A stretch of 64,000 nucleotides of DNA. Origin: Auanema rhodensis. Lineage: Eukaryota > Nematoda > Chromadorea > Rhabditida > Rhabditidae. Position numbers and translations under genes: made by a program. The DNA is taken from NCBI GenBank assembly GCA_964057225.1, contig OZ059900.1:20971638-21035637 (forward strand), read 5' to 3'. The notes beneath the pieces are model-generated. The model saw only the letters and a list, made by a program, of their open reading frames with translations, did not search any database and was not told the origin of the DNA. Positions 41,201 to 54,800 of this stretch are shown here, one piece after another (the stretch's first letter is position 1; the number at the start of each line of letters is the position of its first letter).

Positions 41201-44200
41201 TTACGATTTCATGTGTTCAAACTCATGCAATGTCAATGAAACCTAGCTCAAAATTGTTTGTACAACGTCTAGTTCCACTTTCACGACAAAAAAACAGGGG
41301 TTAGAAAATTAAGGAAATTAGCATATTCTGAGGGCACGCCCCTTATGGCTAATATTGATTAAATCGATTTTTGTTCATATGAGTCGTCAAATGCAACGAA
41401 TTTCAGCGTGTTACATACTAAAATGAAGCATTCCACATGCTGAACACTAGAAAAATACAAAAACACAGTATTTCCCATGAGAAATATTTTATTATGCTGG
41501 AAAACCAGTTTTTGGAAATTTCGCTGTAAACAAGGTTTTGACTTACGATTTCATGTGTTCAAACTCATGCAATGTCAATGAAACCTAGCTCAAAATTGTT
41601 AATACAATGTCTAGTTCCACTTTCACGACAAAAAAACAGGGGTTAGAAAATTAAGGAAATTAGCATATTCTGAGGGCACGCCTCTTATGGCTAATATTGA
41701 TTAAATCGATTTTTGTTCATATGAGTCGTCAAATGCAACGAATTTCAGCGTGTTACATACTAAAATGAAGCATTTTACATGCTGAACACTAGAAAAATAC
41801 AAAAACACAGTATTTCCCATGAGAAATATTTTATTATGCTGGAAAACCAGTTTTTGGAAATTTCGCTGTAAACAAGATTTTGACTTACGATTTCATGTGT
41901 TCAAACTCATGCAATGTCAATGAAACCTAGCTCAAAATTGTTCGTACAACGTCTAGTTCCACTTTCACGACAAAAAAACAGGGGTTAGAAAATTAAGGAA
42001 ATTAGCATATTCTGAGGGCACGCCCCTTATGGCTAATATTGATTAAATCGATTTTTGTTCATATGAGTCGTCAAATGCAACGAATTTCAGCGTGTTACAC
42101 ACTAAAATGAAGCATTTTACATGCTGAACACTAGAAAAATACAAAAACACAGTATTTCCCATGAGAAATATTTTATTATGCTGGAAAACCAGTTTTTGAA
42201 AATTTCGCTGTAAACAAGGTTTTGACTTACGATTTCATGTGTTCAAACTCATGCAATGTCAATGAAACCTAGCTCAAAATTGTTCCTACAACGTCTAGTT
42301 CCACTTTCACGACAAAAAAACCGGGGTTAGAAAATTAAGGAAATTAGCATATTCTGAGGGCACGCCCTTTATGGCTAATATTGATTAAATCGATTTTTGT
42401 TCATATGAGTCGTCAAATGCAACGAATTTCAGCGTGTTACATACTAAAATGAAGCATTTTACATGCTGAACACTAGAAAAATACAAAAACACAGTATTTC
42501 CCATGAGAAATATTTTATTATGCTGGAAAACCAGTTTTTGGAAATTTCGCTGTAAACAAGGTTTTGACTTACGATTTCATGTGTTCAAACTCATGCAATG
42601 TCAATGAAACCTAGCTCAAAATTGTTCGTACAACGTCTAGTTCCACTTTCACGACAAAAAAACAGGGGTTAGAAAATTAAGGAAATTAGCATATTCTGAG
42701 GGCACGCCCCTTATGGCTAATATTGATTAAATCGATTTTTGTTCATATGAGTCGTCAAATGCAACGAATTTCAGCGTGTTACATACTAAAATGAAGCATT
42801 TTACATGCTGAACACTATAAAAATACAAAAACACAGTATTTCCCATGAGAAATATTTTATTATGCTGGAAAACCAGTTTTTGGAAATTTCGCTGTAAACA
42901 AGATTTTGACTTACGATTTCATGTGTTCAAACTCATGCAATGTCAATGAAACCTAGCTCAAAATTGTTCGTACAACGTCTAGTTCCACTTTCACGACAAA
43001 AAAACCGGGGTTAGAAAATTAAGGAAATTAGCATATTCTGAGGGCACGCCCCTTATGGCTAATATTGATTAAATCGATTTTTGTTCATATGAGTCGTCAA
43101 ATGCAACGAATTTCAGCGTGTTACATACTAAAATGAAGCATTTCACATGCTGAACACTAGAAAAATACAAAAACACAGTATTTCCCATGAGAAATATTTT
43201 ATTATGCTGGAAAACCAGTTTTTGGAAATTTCGCTGTAAACAAGGTTTTGACTTACGATTTCATGTGTTCAAACTCATGCAATGTCAATGAAACCTAGCT
43301 CAAAATTGTTCCTACAACGTCTAGTTCCACTTTCACGACAAAAAAACAGGGGTTAGAAAATTAAGGAAATTAGCATATTCTGAGGGCACGCCCCTTATGG
43401 CTAATATTGATTAAATCGATTTTTGTTCATATGAGTAGTCAAATGCAACGAATTTCAGCGTGTTACATACTAAAATGAAGCATTTTACATGCTGAACACT
43501 AGAAAAATACAAAAACACAGTATTTCCCATGAGAAATATTTTATTATGCTGGAAAACCAGTTTTTGGAAATTTCGCTGTAAACAAGGTTTTGACTTACGA
43601 TTTCATGTGTTCAAACTCATGCAATGTCAATGAAACCTAGCTCAAAATTGTTCCTACAACGTCTAGTTCCACTTTCACGACAAAAAAACCGGGGTTAGAA
43701 AATTAAGGAAATTAGCATATTCTGAGGGCACGCCCCTTATGGCTAATATTGATTAAATCGATTTTTGTTCATATGAGTCGTCAAATGCAACGAATTTCAG
43801 CGTGTTACATACTAAAATGAAGCATTTTACATGCTGAACACTAGAAAAATACAAAAACACAGTATTTCTCATGAGAAATATTTTATTATGCTGGAAAACC
43901 AGTTTTTGGAAATTTCGCTGTAAACAAGGTTTTGACTTACGATTTCATGTGTTCAAACTCATGCAATGTCAATGAAACCTAGCTCAAAATTGTTCCTACA
44001 ACGTCTAGTTCCACTTTCACGACAAAAAAACCGGGGTTAGAAAATTAAGGAAATTAGCATATTCTGAGGGCACGCCCCTTATGGCTAATATTGATTAAAT
44101 CGATTTTTGTTCATATGAGTAGTCAAATGCAACGAATTTCAGCGTGTTACATACTAAAATGAAACATTTTACATGCTGAACACTAGAAAAATACAAAAAC

Positions 44201-45100
44201 ACAGTATTTCCCATGAGAAATATTTTATTATGCTGGAAAACCAGTTTTTGGAAATTTCGCTGTAAACAAGGTTTTGACTTACGATTTCATGTGTTCAAAC
44301 TCATGCAATGTCAATGAAACCTAGCTCAAAATTGTTCCTACAACGTCTAATTCCACTTTCACGACAAAAAAACCGGGGTTAGAAAATTAAGGAAATTAGC
44401 ATATTCTGAGGGCACGCCCCTTATGGCTAATATTGATTAAATCGATTTTTGTTCATATGAGTCGTCAAATGCAACGAATTTCAGCGTGTTACATACTAAA
44501 ATGAAGCATTTTACATGCTGAACACTAGAAAAATACAAAAACACAGTATTTCTCATGAGAAATATTTTATTATGCTGGAAAACCAGTTTTTGGAAATTTC
44601 GCTGTAAACAAGGTTTTGACTTACGATTTCATGTGTTCAAACTCATGCAATGTCAATGAAACCTAGCTCAAAATTGTTTGTACAACGTCTAGTTCCACTT
44701 TCACGACAAAAAAACAGGGGTTAGAAAATTAAGGAAATTAGCATATTCTGAGGGCACGCCCCTTATGGCTAATATTGATTAAATCGATTTTTGTTCATAT
44801 GAGTCGTCAAATGCAACGAATTTCAGCGTGTTACATACTAAAATGAAGCATTCCACATGCTGAACACTAGAAAAATACAAAAACACAGTATTTCCCATGA
44901 GAAATATTTTATTATGCTGGAAAACCAGTTTTTGGAAATTTCGCTGTAAACAAGGTTTTGACTTACGATTTCATGTGTTCAAACTCATGCAATGTCAATG
45001 AAACCTAGCTCAAAATTGTTAATACAATGTCTAGTTCCACTTTCACGACAAAAAAACAGGGGTTAGAAAATTAAGGAAATTAGCATATTCTGAGGGCACG
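38264..45100 (-). repeat. Nearly exact tandem duplication of a 10-monomer block (3420 bp)
   Basis: Positions x and x+3420 agree line by line from about 38264 to 41680. The only differences I noted are at 38981 (tttatatg against ttcatatg) and about 40744 (gaagcatt against gaaacatt). Shared private markers include acacact (38680/42100), gtttttgaaaattt (about 38775/42195), gccctttat (about 38947/42367), ctataaaa and aagatttt (about 39481/42901), and ttccacatg (41433/44853). The aataca-atgtct marker (41601/45021) follows in both copies. This is the cleanest higher-order repeat in the window. Confidence 0.92.
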
Positions 45101-48100
45101 CCCCTTATGGCTAATATTGATTAAATCGATTTTTGTTCATATGAGTCGTCAAATGCAACGAATTTCAGCGTGTTACATACTAAAATGAAGCATTTTACAT
45201 GCTGAACACTAGAAAAATACAAAAACACAGTATTTCCCATGAGAAATATTTTATTATGCTGGAAAACCAGTTTTTGGAAATTTCGCTGTAAACAAGGTTT
45301 TGACTTACGATTTCATGTGTTCAAACTCATGCAATGTCAATGAAACCCAGCTCAAAATTGTTCGTACAACGTCTAGTTCCACTTTCACGACAAAAAAACA
45401 GGGGTTAGAAAATTAAGGAAATTAGCATATTCTGAGGGCACGCCCCTTATGGCTAATATTGATTAAATCGATTTTTGTTCATATGAGTCGTCAAATGCAA
45501 CGAATTTCAGCGTGTTACATACTAAAATGAAGCATTTTACATGCTGAACACTAGAAAAATACAAAAACACAGTATTTCCCATGAGAAATATTTTATTATG
45601 CTGGAAAACCAGTTTTTGGAAATTTCGCTGTAAACAAGATTTTGACTTACGATTTCATGTGTTCAAACTCATGCAATGTCAATGAAACCTAGCTCAAAAT
45701 TGTTCGTACAACGTCTAGTTCCACTTTCACGACAAAAAAACAGGGGTTAGAAAATTAAGGAAATTAGCATATTCTGAGGGCACGCCCCTTATGGCTAATA
45801 TTGATTAAATCGATTTTTGTTCATATGAGTCGTCAAATGCAACGAATTTCAGCGTGTTACACACTAAAATGAAGCATTTTACATGCTGAACACTAGAAAA
45901 ATACAAAAACACAGTATTTCCCATGAGAAATATTTTATTATGCTGGAAAACCAGTTTTTGAAAATTTCGCTGTAAACAAGGTTTTGACTTACGATTTCAT
46001 GTGTTCAAACTCATGCAATGTCAATGAAACCTAGCTCAAAATTGTTCCTACAACGTCTAGTTCCACTTTCACGACAAAAAAACAGGGGTTAGAAAATTAA
46101 GGAAATTAGCATATTCTGAGGGCACGCCCTTTATGGCTAATATTGATTAAATCGATTTTTGTTCATATGAGTCGTCAAATGCAACGAATTTCAGCGTGTT
46201 ACATACTAAAATGAAGCATTTTACATGCTGAACACTAGAAAAATACAAAAACACAGTATTTCCCATGAGAAATATTTTATTATGCTGGAAAACCAGTTTT
46301 TGGAAATTTCGCTGTAAACAAGGTTTTGACTTACGATTTCATGTGTTCAAACTCATGCAATGTCAATGAAACCTAGCTCAAAATTGTTCGTACAACGTCT
46401 AGTTCCACTTTCACGACAAAAAAACAGGGGTTAGAAAATTAAGGAAATTAGCATATTCTGAGGGCACGCCCCTTATGGCTAATATTGATTAAATCGATTT
46501 TTGTTCATATGAGTCGTCAAATGCAACGAATTTCAGCGTGTTACATACTGAAATGAAGCATTTTACATGCTGAACACTAAAAAAATACAAAAACACAGTA
46601 TTTCCCATGAGAAATATTTTATTATGCTGGAAAACCAGTTTTTGGAAATTTCGCTGTAAACAAGATTTTGACTTACGATTTCATGTGTTCAAACTCATGC
46701 AATGTCAATGAAACCTAGCTCAAAATTGTTCGTACAACGTCTAGTTCCACTTTCACGACAAAAAAACAGGGGTTAGAAAATTAAGGAAATTAGCATATTC
46801 TGAGGGCACGCCCCTTATGGCTAATATTGATTAAATCGATTTTTGTTCATATGAGTCGTCAAATGCAACGAATTTCAGCGTGTTACACACTAAAATGAAG
46901 CATTTTACATGCTGAACACTAGAAAAATACAAAAACACAGTATTTCCCATGAGAAATATTTTATTATGCTGGAAAACCAGTTTTTGGAAATTTCGCTGTA
47001 AACAAGGTTTTGACTTACGATTTCATGTGTTCAAACTCATGCAATGTCAATGAAACCTAGCTCAAAATTGTTCCTACAACGTCTAGTTCCACTTTCACGA
47101 CAAAAAAACAGGGGTTAGAAAATTAAGGAAATTAGCATATTCTGAGGGCACGCCCCTTATGGCTAATATTGATTAAATCGATTTTTGTTCATATGAGTCG
47201 TCAAATGCAACGAATTTCAGCGTGTTACATACTAAAATGAAGCATTTTACATGCTGAACACTAGAAAAATACAAAAACACAGTATTTCCCATGAGAAATA
47301 TTTTATTATGCTGGAAAACCAGTTTTTGGAAATTTCGCTGTAAACAAGGTTTTGACTTACGATTTCATGTGTTCAAACTCATGCAATGTCAATGAAACCT
47401 AGCTCAAAATTGTTCCTACAACGTCTAGTTCCACTTTCACGACAAAAAAACAGGGGTTAGAAAATTAAGGAAATTAGCATATTCTGAGGGCACGCCCTTT
47501 ATGGCTAATATTGATTAAATCGATTTTTGTTCATATGAGTCGTCAAATGCAACGAATTTCAGCGTGTTACATACTAAAATGAAGCATTTTACATGCTGAA
47601 CACTAGAAAAATACAAAAACACAGTATTTCCCATGAGAAATATTTTATTATGCTGGAAAACCAGTTTTTGGAAATTTCGCTGTAAACAAGGTTTTGACTT
47701 ACGATTTCATGTGTTCAAACTCATGCAATGTCAATGAAACCTAGCTCAAAATTGTTCGTACAACGTCTAGTTCCACTTTCACGACAAAAAAACAGGGGTT
47801 AGAAAATTAAGGAAATTAGCATATTCTGAGGGCACGCCCCTTATGGCTAATATTGATTAAATCGATTTTTGTTCATATGAGTCGTCAAATGCAACGAATT
47901 TCAGCGTGTTACATACTGAAATGAAGCATTTTACATGCTGAACACTAGAAAAATACAAAAACACAGTATTTCCCATGAGAAATATTTTATTATGCTGGAA
48001 AACCAGTTTTTGGAAATTTCGCTGTAAACAAGATTTTGACTTACGATTTCATGTGTTCAAACTCATGCAATGTCAATGAAACCTAGCTCAAAATTGTTCG

Positions 48101-50700
48101 TACAACGTCTAGTTCCACTTTCACGACAAAAAAACAGGGGTTAGAAAATTAAGGAAATTAGCATATTCTGAGGGCACGCCCCTTATGGCTAATATTGATT
48201 AAATCGATTTTTGTTCATATGAGTCGTCAAATGCAACGAATTTCAGCGTGTTACACACTAAAATGAAGCATTTTACATGCTGAACACTAGAAAAATACAA
48301 AAACACAGTATTTCCCATGAGAAATATTTTATTATGCTGGAAAACCAGTTTTTGGAAATTTCGCTGTAAACAAGGTTTTGACTTACGATTTCATGTGTTC
48401 AAACTCATGCAATGTCAATGAAACCTAGCTCAAAATTGTTCCTACAACGTCTAGTTCCACTTTCACGACAAAAAAACAGGGGTTAGAAAATTAAGGAAAT
48501 TAGCATATTCTGAGGGCACGCCCCTTATGGCTAATATTGATTAAATCGATTTTTGTTCATATGAGTCGTCAAATGCAACGAATTTCAGCGTGTTACATAC
48601 TAAAATGAAGCATTTTACATGCTGAACACTAGAAAAATACAAAAACACAGTATTTCCCATGAGAAATATTTTATTATGCTGGAAAACCAGTTTTTGGAAA
48701 TTTCGCTGTAAACAAGGTTTTGACTTACGATTTCATGTGTTCAAACTCATGCAATGTCAATGAAACCTAGCTCAAAATTGTTCCTACAACGTCTAATTCC
48801 ACTTTCACGACAAAAAAACCGGGGTTAGAAAATTAAGGAAATTAGCATATTCTGAGGGCACGCCCCTTATGGCTAATATTGATTAAATCGATTTTTGTTC
48901 ATATGAGTCGTCAAATGCAACGAATTTCAGCGTGTTACATACTAAAATGAAGCATTTCACATGCTGAACACTAGAAAAATACAAAAACACAGTATTTCCC
49001 ATGAGAAATATTTTATTATGCTGGAAAACCAGTTTTTGGAAATTTCGCTGTAAACAAGGTTTTGACTTACGATTTCATGTGTTCAAACTCATGCAATGTC
49101 AATGAAACCTAGCTCAAAATTGTTCCTACAACGTCTAGTTCCACTTTCACGACAAAAAAACAGGGGTTAGAAAATTAAGGAAATTAGCATATTCTGAGGG
49201 CACGCCCCTTATGGCTAATATTGATTAAATCGATTTTTGTTCATATGAGTAGTCAAATGCAACGAATTTCAGCGTGTTACATACTAAAATGAAGCATTTT
49301 ACATGCTGAACACTAGAAAAATACAAAAACACAGTATTTCCCATGAGAAATATTTTATTATGCTGGAAAACCAGTTTTTGGAAATTTCGCTGTAAACAAG
49401 GTTTTGACTTACGATTTCATGTGTTCAAACTCATGCAATGTCAATGAAACCTAGCTCAAAATTGTTCCTACAACGTCTAGTTCCACTTTCACGACAAAAA
49501 AACCGGGGTTAGAAAATTAAGGAAATTAGCATATTCTGAGGGCACGCCCCTTATGGCTAATATTGATTAAATCGATTTTTGTTCATATGAGTCGTCAAAT
49601 GCAACGAATTTCAGCGTGTTACATACTAAAATGAAGCATTTTACATGCTGAACACTAGAAAAATACAAAAACACAGTATTTCTCATGAGAAATATTTTAT
49701 TATGCTGGAAAACCAGTTTTTGGAAATTTCGCTGTAAACAAGGTTTTGACTTACGATTTCATGTGTTCAAACTCATGCAATGTCAATGAAACCTAGCTCA
49801 AAATTGTTCCTACAACGTCTAGTTCCACTTTCACGACAAAAAAACCGGGGTTAGAAAATTAAGGAAATTAGCATATTCTGAGGGCACGCCCCTTATGGCT
49901 AATATTGATTAAATCGATTTTTGTTCATATGAGTAGTCAAATGCAACGAATTTCAGCGTGTTACATACTAAAATGAAGCATTTTACATGCTGAACACTAG
50001 AAAAATACAAAAACACAGTATTTCCCATGAGAAATATTTTATTATGCTGGAAAACCAGTTTTTGGAAATTTCGCTGTAAACAAGGTTTTGACTTACGATT
50101 TCATGTGTTCAAACTCATGCAATGTCAATGAAACCTAGCTCAAAATTGTTCCTACAACGTCTAATTCCACTTTCACGACAAAAAAACCGGGGTTAGAAAA
50201 TTAAGGAAATTAGCATATTCTGAGGGCACGCCCCTTATGGCTAATATTGATTAAATCGATTTTTGTTCATATGAGTCGTCAAATGCAACGAATTTCAGCG
50301 TGTTACATACTAAAATGAAGCATTTTACATGCTGAACACTAGAAAAATACAAAAACACAGTATTTCTCATGAGAAATATTTTATTATGCTGGAAAACCAG
50401 TTTTTGGAAATTTCGCTGTAAACAAGGTTTTGACTTACGATTTCATGTGTTCAAACTCATGCAATGTCAATGAAACCTAGCTCAAAATTGTTTGTACAAC
50501 GTCTAGTTCCACTTTCACGACAAAAAAACAGGGGTTAGAAAATTAAGGAAATTAGCATATTCTGAGGGCACGCCCCTTATGGCTAATATTGATTAAATCG
50601 ATTTTTGTTCATATGAGTCGTCAAATGCAACGAATTTCAGCGTGTTACATACTAAAATGAAGCATTCCACATGCTGAACACTAGAAAAATACAAAAACAC
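45001..50700 (-). repeat. Partial further copies of the 10-monomer block, plus a 4-monomer repeat
   Basis: From 45.0 to about 46.1 kb the order gttaatac, cccagctc, aagatttt, acacact repeats that at 37.8-38.7 kb, 7182 bp (21 monomers) earlier. It then breaks into a 4-monomer repeat: tactgaaatg at 46550 and 47918, acacact at 46888 and 48256, both 1368 bp apart. From about 48.7 kb the monomer order of 39.6-41.5 kb returns, 9234 bp (27 monomers) later, ending at the ttccacatg marker (50667 for 41433). This arrangement fits repeated unequal exchange. Confidence 0.75.
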
Positions 50701-53700
50701 AGTATTTCCCATGAGAAATATTTTATTATGCTGGAAAACCAGTTTTTGGAAATTTCGCTGTAAACAAGGTTTTGACTTACGATTTCATGTGTTCAAACTC
50801 ATGCAATGTCAATGAAACCTAGCTCAAAATTGTTCCTACAACGTCTAGTTCCACTTTCACGACAAAAAAACCGGGGTTAGAAAATTAAGGAAATTAGCAT
50901 ATTCTGAGGGCACGCCCCTTATGGCTAATATTGATTAAATCGATTTTTGTTCATATGAGTAGTCAAATGCAACGAATTTCAGCGTGTTACATACTAAAAT
51001 GAAGCATTTTACATGCTGAACACTAGAAAAATACAAAAACACAGTATTTCCCATGAGAAATATTTTATTATGCTGGAAAACCAGTTTTTGGAAATTTCGC
51101 TGTAAACAAGGTTTTGACTTACGATTTCATGTGTTCAAACTCATGCAATGTCAATGAAACCTAGCTCAAAATTGTTCCTACAACGTCTAATTCCACTTTC
51201 ACGACAAAAAAACCGGGGTTAGAAAATTAAGGAAATTAGCATATTCTGAGGGCACGCCCCTTATGGCTAATATTGATTAAATCGATTTTTGTTCATATGA
51301 GTCGTCAAATGCAACGAATTTCAGCGTGTTACATACTAAAATGAAGCATTTTACATGCTGAACACTAGAAAAATACAAAAACACAGTATTTCCCATGAGA
51401 AATATTTTATTATGCTGGAAAACCAGTTTTTGGAAATTTCGCTGTAAACAAGGTTTTGACTTACGATTTCATGTGTTCAAACTCATGCAATGTCAATGAA
51501 ACCTAGCTCAAAATTGTTCCTACAACGTCTAGTTCCACTTTCACGACAAAAAAACAGGGGTTAGAAAATTAATGAAATTAGCATATTCTGAGGGCACGCC
51601 CCTTATGGCTAATATTGATTAAATCGATTTTTGTTCATATGAGTCGTCAAATGCAACGAATTTCATCGTGTTACATACTAAAATGAAGCATTTTACATGC
51701 TGAACACTAGAAAAATACAAAAACACAGTATTTCTCATGAGAAATATTTTATTATGCTGGAAAACCAGTTTTTGGAAATTTCGCTGTAAACAAGGTTTTG
51801 ACTTACGATTTCATGTGTTCAAACTCATGCAATGTCAATGAAACCTAGCTCAAAATTGTTCCTACAACGTCTGTTTCCACTTTCACGACAAAAAAACAGG
51901 GGTTAGAAAATTAAGGAAATTAGCATATTCTGAGGGCACGCCCCTTATGGCTAATATTGATTAAATCGATTTTTGTTCATATGAGTCGTCAAATGCAACG
52001 AATTTCAGCGTGTTACATACTAAAATGAAGCATTTCACATGCTGAACACTAGAAAAATACAAAAACACAGTATTTCCCATGAGAAATATTTTATTATGCT
52101 GGAAAACCAGTTTTTGGAAATTTCGCTGTAAACAAGGTTTTGACTTACGATTTCATGTGTTCAAACTCATGCAATGTCAATGAAACCTAGCTCAAAATTG
52201 TTTCTACAACGTCTAGTTCCACTTTCACGACAAAAAAACAGGGGTTAGAAAATTAAGGAAATTAGCATATTCTGAGGGCACGCCCCTTATGGCTAATATT
52301 GATTAAATCGATTTTTGTTCATATGAGTCGTCAAATGCAACGAATTTCATCGTGTTACATACTAAAATGAAGCATTTTACATGCTGAACACTAGAAAAAT
52401 ACAAAAACACAGTATTTCTCATGAGAAATATTTTATTATGCTGGAAAACCAGTTTTTGGAAATTTCGCTGTAAACAAGGTTTTGACTTACGATTTCATGT
52501 GTTCAAACTCATGCAATGTCAATGAAACCTAGCTCAAAATTGTTTGTACAACGTCTAGTTCCACTTTCACGACAAAAAAACAGGGGTTAGAAAATTAAGG
52601 AAATTAGCATATTCTGAGGGCACGCCCCTTATGGCTAATATTGATTAAATCGATTTTTGTTCATATGAGTAGTCAAATGCAACGAATTTCAGCGTGTTAC
52701 ATACTAAAATGAAGCATTTTACATGCTGAACACTAGAAAAATACAAAAACACAGTATTTCTCATGAGAAATATTTTATTATGCTGGAAAACCAGTTTTTG
52801 GAAATTTCGCTGTAAACAAGGTTTTGACTTACGATTTCATGTGTTCAAACTCATGCAATGTCAATGAAACCTAGCTCAAAATTGTTTGTACAACGTCTAG
52901 TTCCACTTTCACGACAAAAAAACAGGGGTTAGAAAATTAAGGAAATTAGCATATTCTGAGGGCACGCCCCTTATGGCTAATATTGATTAAATCGATTTTT
53001 GTTCATATGAGTCGTCAAATGCAACGAATTTCAGCGTGTTACATACTAAAATGAAGCATTTTACATGCTGAACACTAGAAAAATACAAAAACACAGTATT
53101 TCTCATGAGAAATATTTTATTATGCTGGAAAACCAGTTTTTGGAAATTTCGCTGTAAACAAGGTTTTGACTTACGATTTCATGTGTTCAAACTCATGCAA
53201 TGTCAATGAAACCTAGCTCAAAATTGTTCCTACAACGTCTGTTTCCACTTTCACGACAAAAAAACAGGGGTTAGAAAATTAAGGAAATTAGCATATTCTG
53301 AGGGCACGCCCCTTATGGCTAATATTGATTAAATCGATTTTTGTTCATATGAGTCGTCAAATGCAACGAATTTCAGCGTGTTACATACTAAAATGAAGCA
53401 TTTCACATGCTGAACACTAGAAAAATACAAAAACACAGTATTTCCCATGAGAAATATTTTATTATGCTGGAAAACCAGTTTTTGGAAATTTCGCTGTAAA
53501 CAAGGTTTTGACTTACGATTTCATGTGTTCAAACTCATGCAATGTCAATGAAACCTAGCTCAAAATTGTTCCTACAACGTCTAGTTCCACTTTCACGACA
53601 AAAAAACAGGGGTTAGAAAATTAAGGAAATTAGCATATTCTGAGGGCACGCCCCTTATGGCTAATATTGATTAAATCGATTTTTGTTCATATGAGTCGTC

Positions 53701-54800
53701 AAATGCAACGAATTTCAGCGTGTTACATACTAAAATGGAGCATTTTACATGCTGAACACTAGAAAAATACAAAAACACAGTATTTCCCATGAGAAATATT
53801 TTATTATGCTGGAAAACCAGTTTTTGGAAATTTCGCTGTAAACAAGGTTTTGACTTACGATTTCATGTGTTCAAACTCATGCAATGTCAATGAAACCTAG
53901 CTCAAAATTGTTCCTACAACGTCTAGTTCCACTTTCACGACAAAAAAACAGGGGTTAGAAAATTAATGAAATTAGCATATTCTGAGGGCACGCCCCTTAT
54001 GGCTAATATTGATTAAATCGATTTTTGTTCATATGAGTCGTCAAATGCAACGAATTTCATCGTGTTACATACTAAAATGAAGCATTTTACATGCTGAACA
54101 CTAGAAAAATACAAAAACACAGTATTTCTCATGAGAAATATTTTATTATGCTGGAAAACCAGTTTTTGGAAATTTCGCTGTAAACAAGGTTTTGACTTAC
54201 GATTTCATGTGTTCAAACTCATGCAATGTCAATGAAACCTAGCTCAAAATTGTTCCTACAACGTCTAGTTCCACTTTCACGACAAAAAAACAGGGGTTAG
54301 AAAATTAAGGAAATTAGCATATTCTGAGGGCACGCCCCTTATGGCTAATATTGATTAAATCGATTTTTGTTCATATGAGTAGTCAAATGCAACGAATTTC
54401 AGCGTGTTACATACTAAAATGAAGCATTTTACATGCTGAACACTAGAAAAATACAAAAACACAGTATTTCCCATGAGAAATATTTTATTATGCTGGAAAA
54501 CCAGTTTTTGGAAATTTCGCTGTAAACAAGGTTTTGACTTACGATTTCATGTGTTCAAACTCATGCAATGTCAATGAAACCTAGCTCAAAATTGTTCCTA
54601 CAACGTCTAATTCCACTTTCACGACAAAAAACCGGGGTTAGAAAATTAAGGAAATTAGCATATTCTGAGGGCACGCCCCTTATGGCTAATATTGATTAAA
54701 TCGATTTTTGTTCATATGAGTCGTCAAATGCAACGAATTTCAGCGTGTTACATACTAAAATGAAGCATTTTACATGCTGAACACTATAAAAATACAAAAA
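50701..54800 (-). repeat. Mosaic monomer segment
   Basis: Twelve monomers of types seen elsewhere (aatg/catcg units, ctc/gtttgt units, gtctgtttcc at 51869 and 53237, four units apart). Single oddities are gtttctac (about 52199), aatggagc (about 53736) and one A fewer in the A-tract at about 54625-54630, the only 1-bp loss seen in the B array. Nothing other than satellite is present. Confidence 0.75.
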
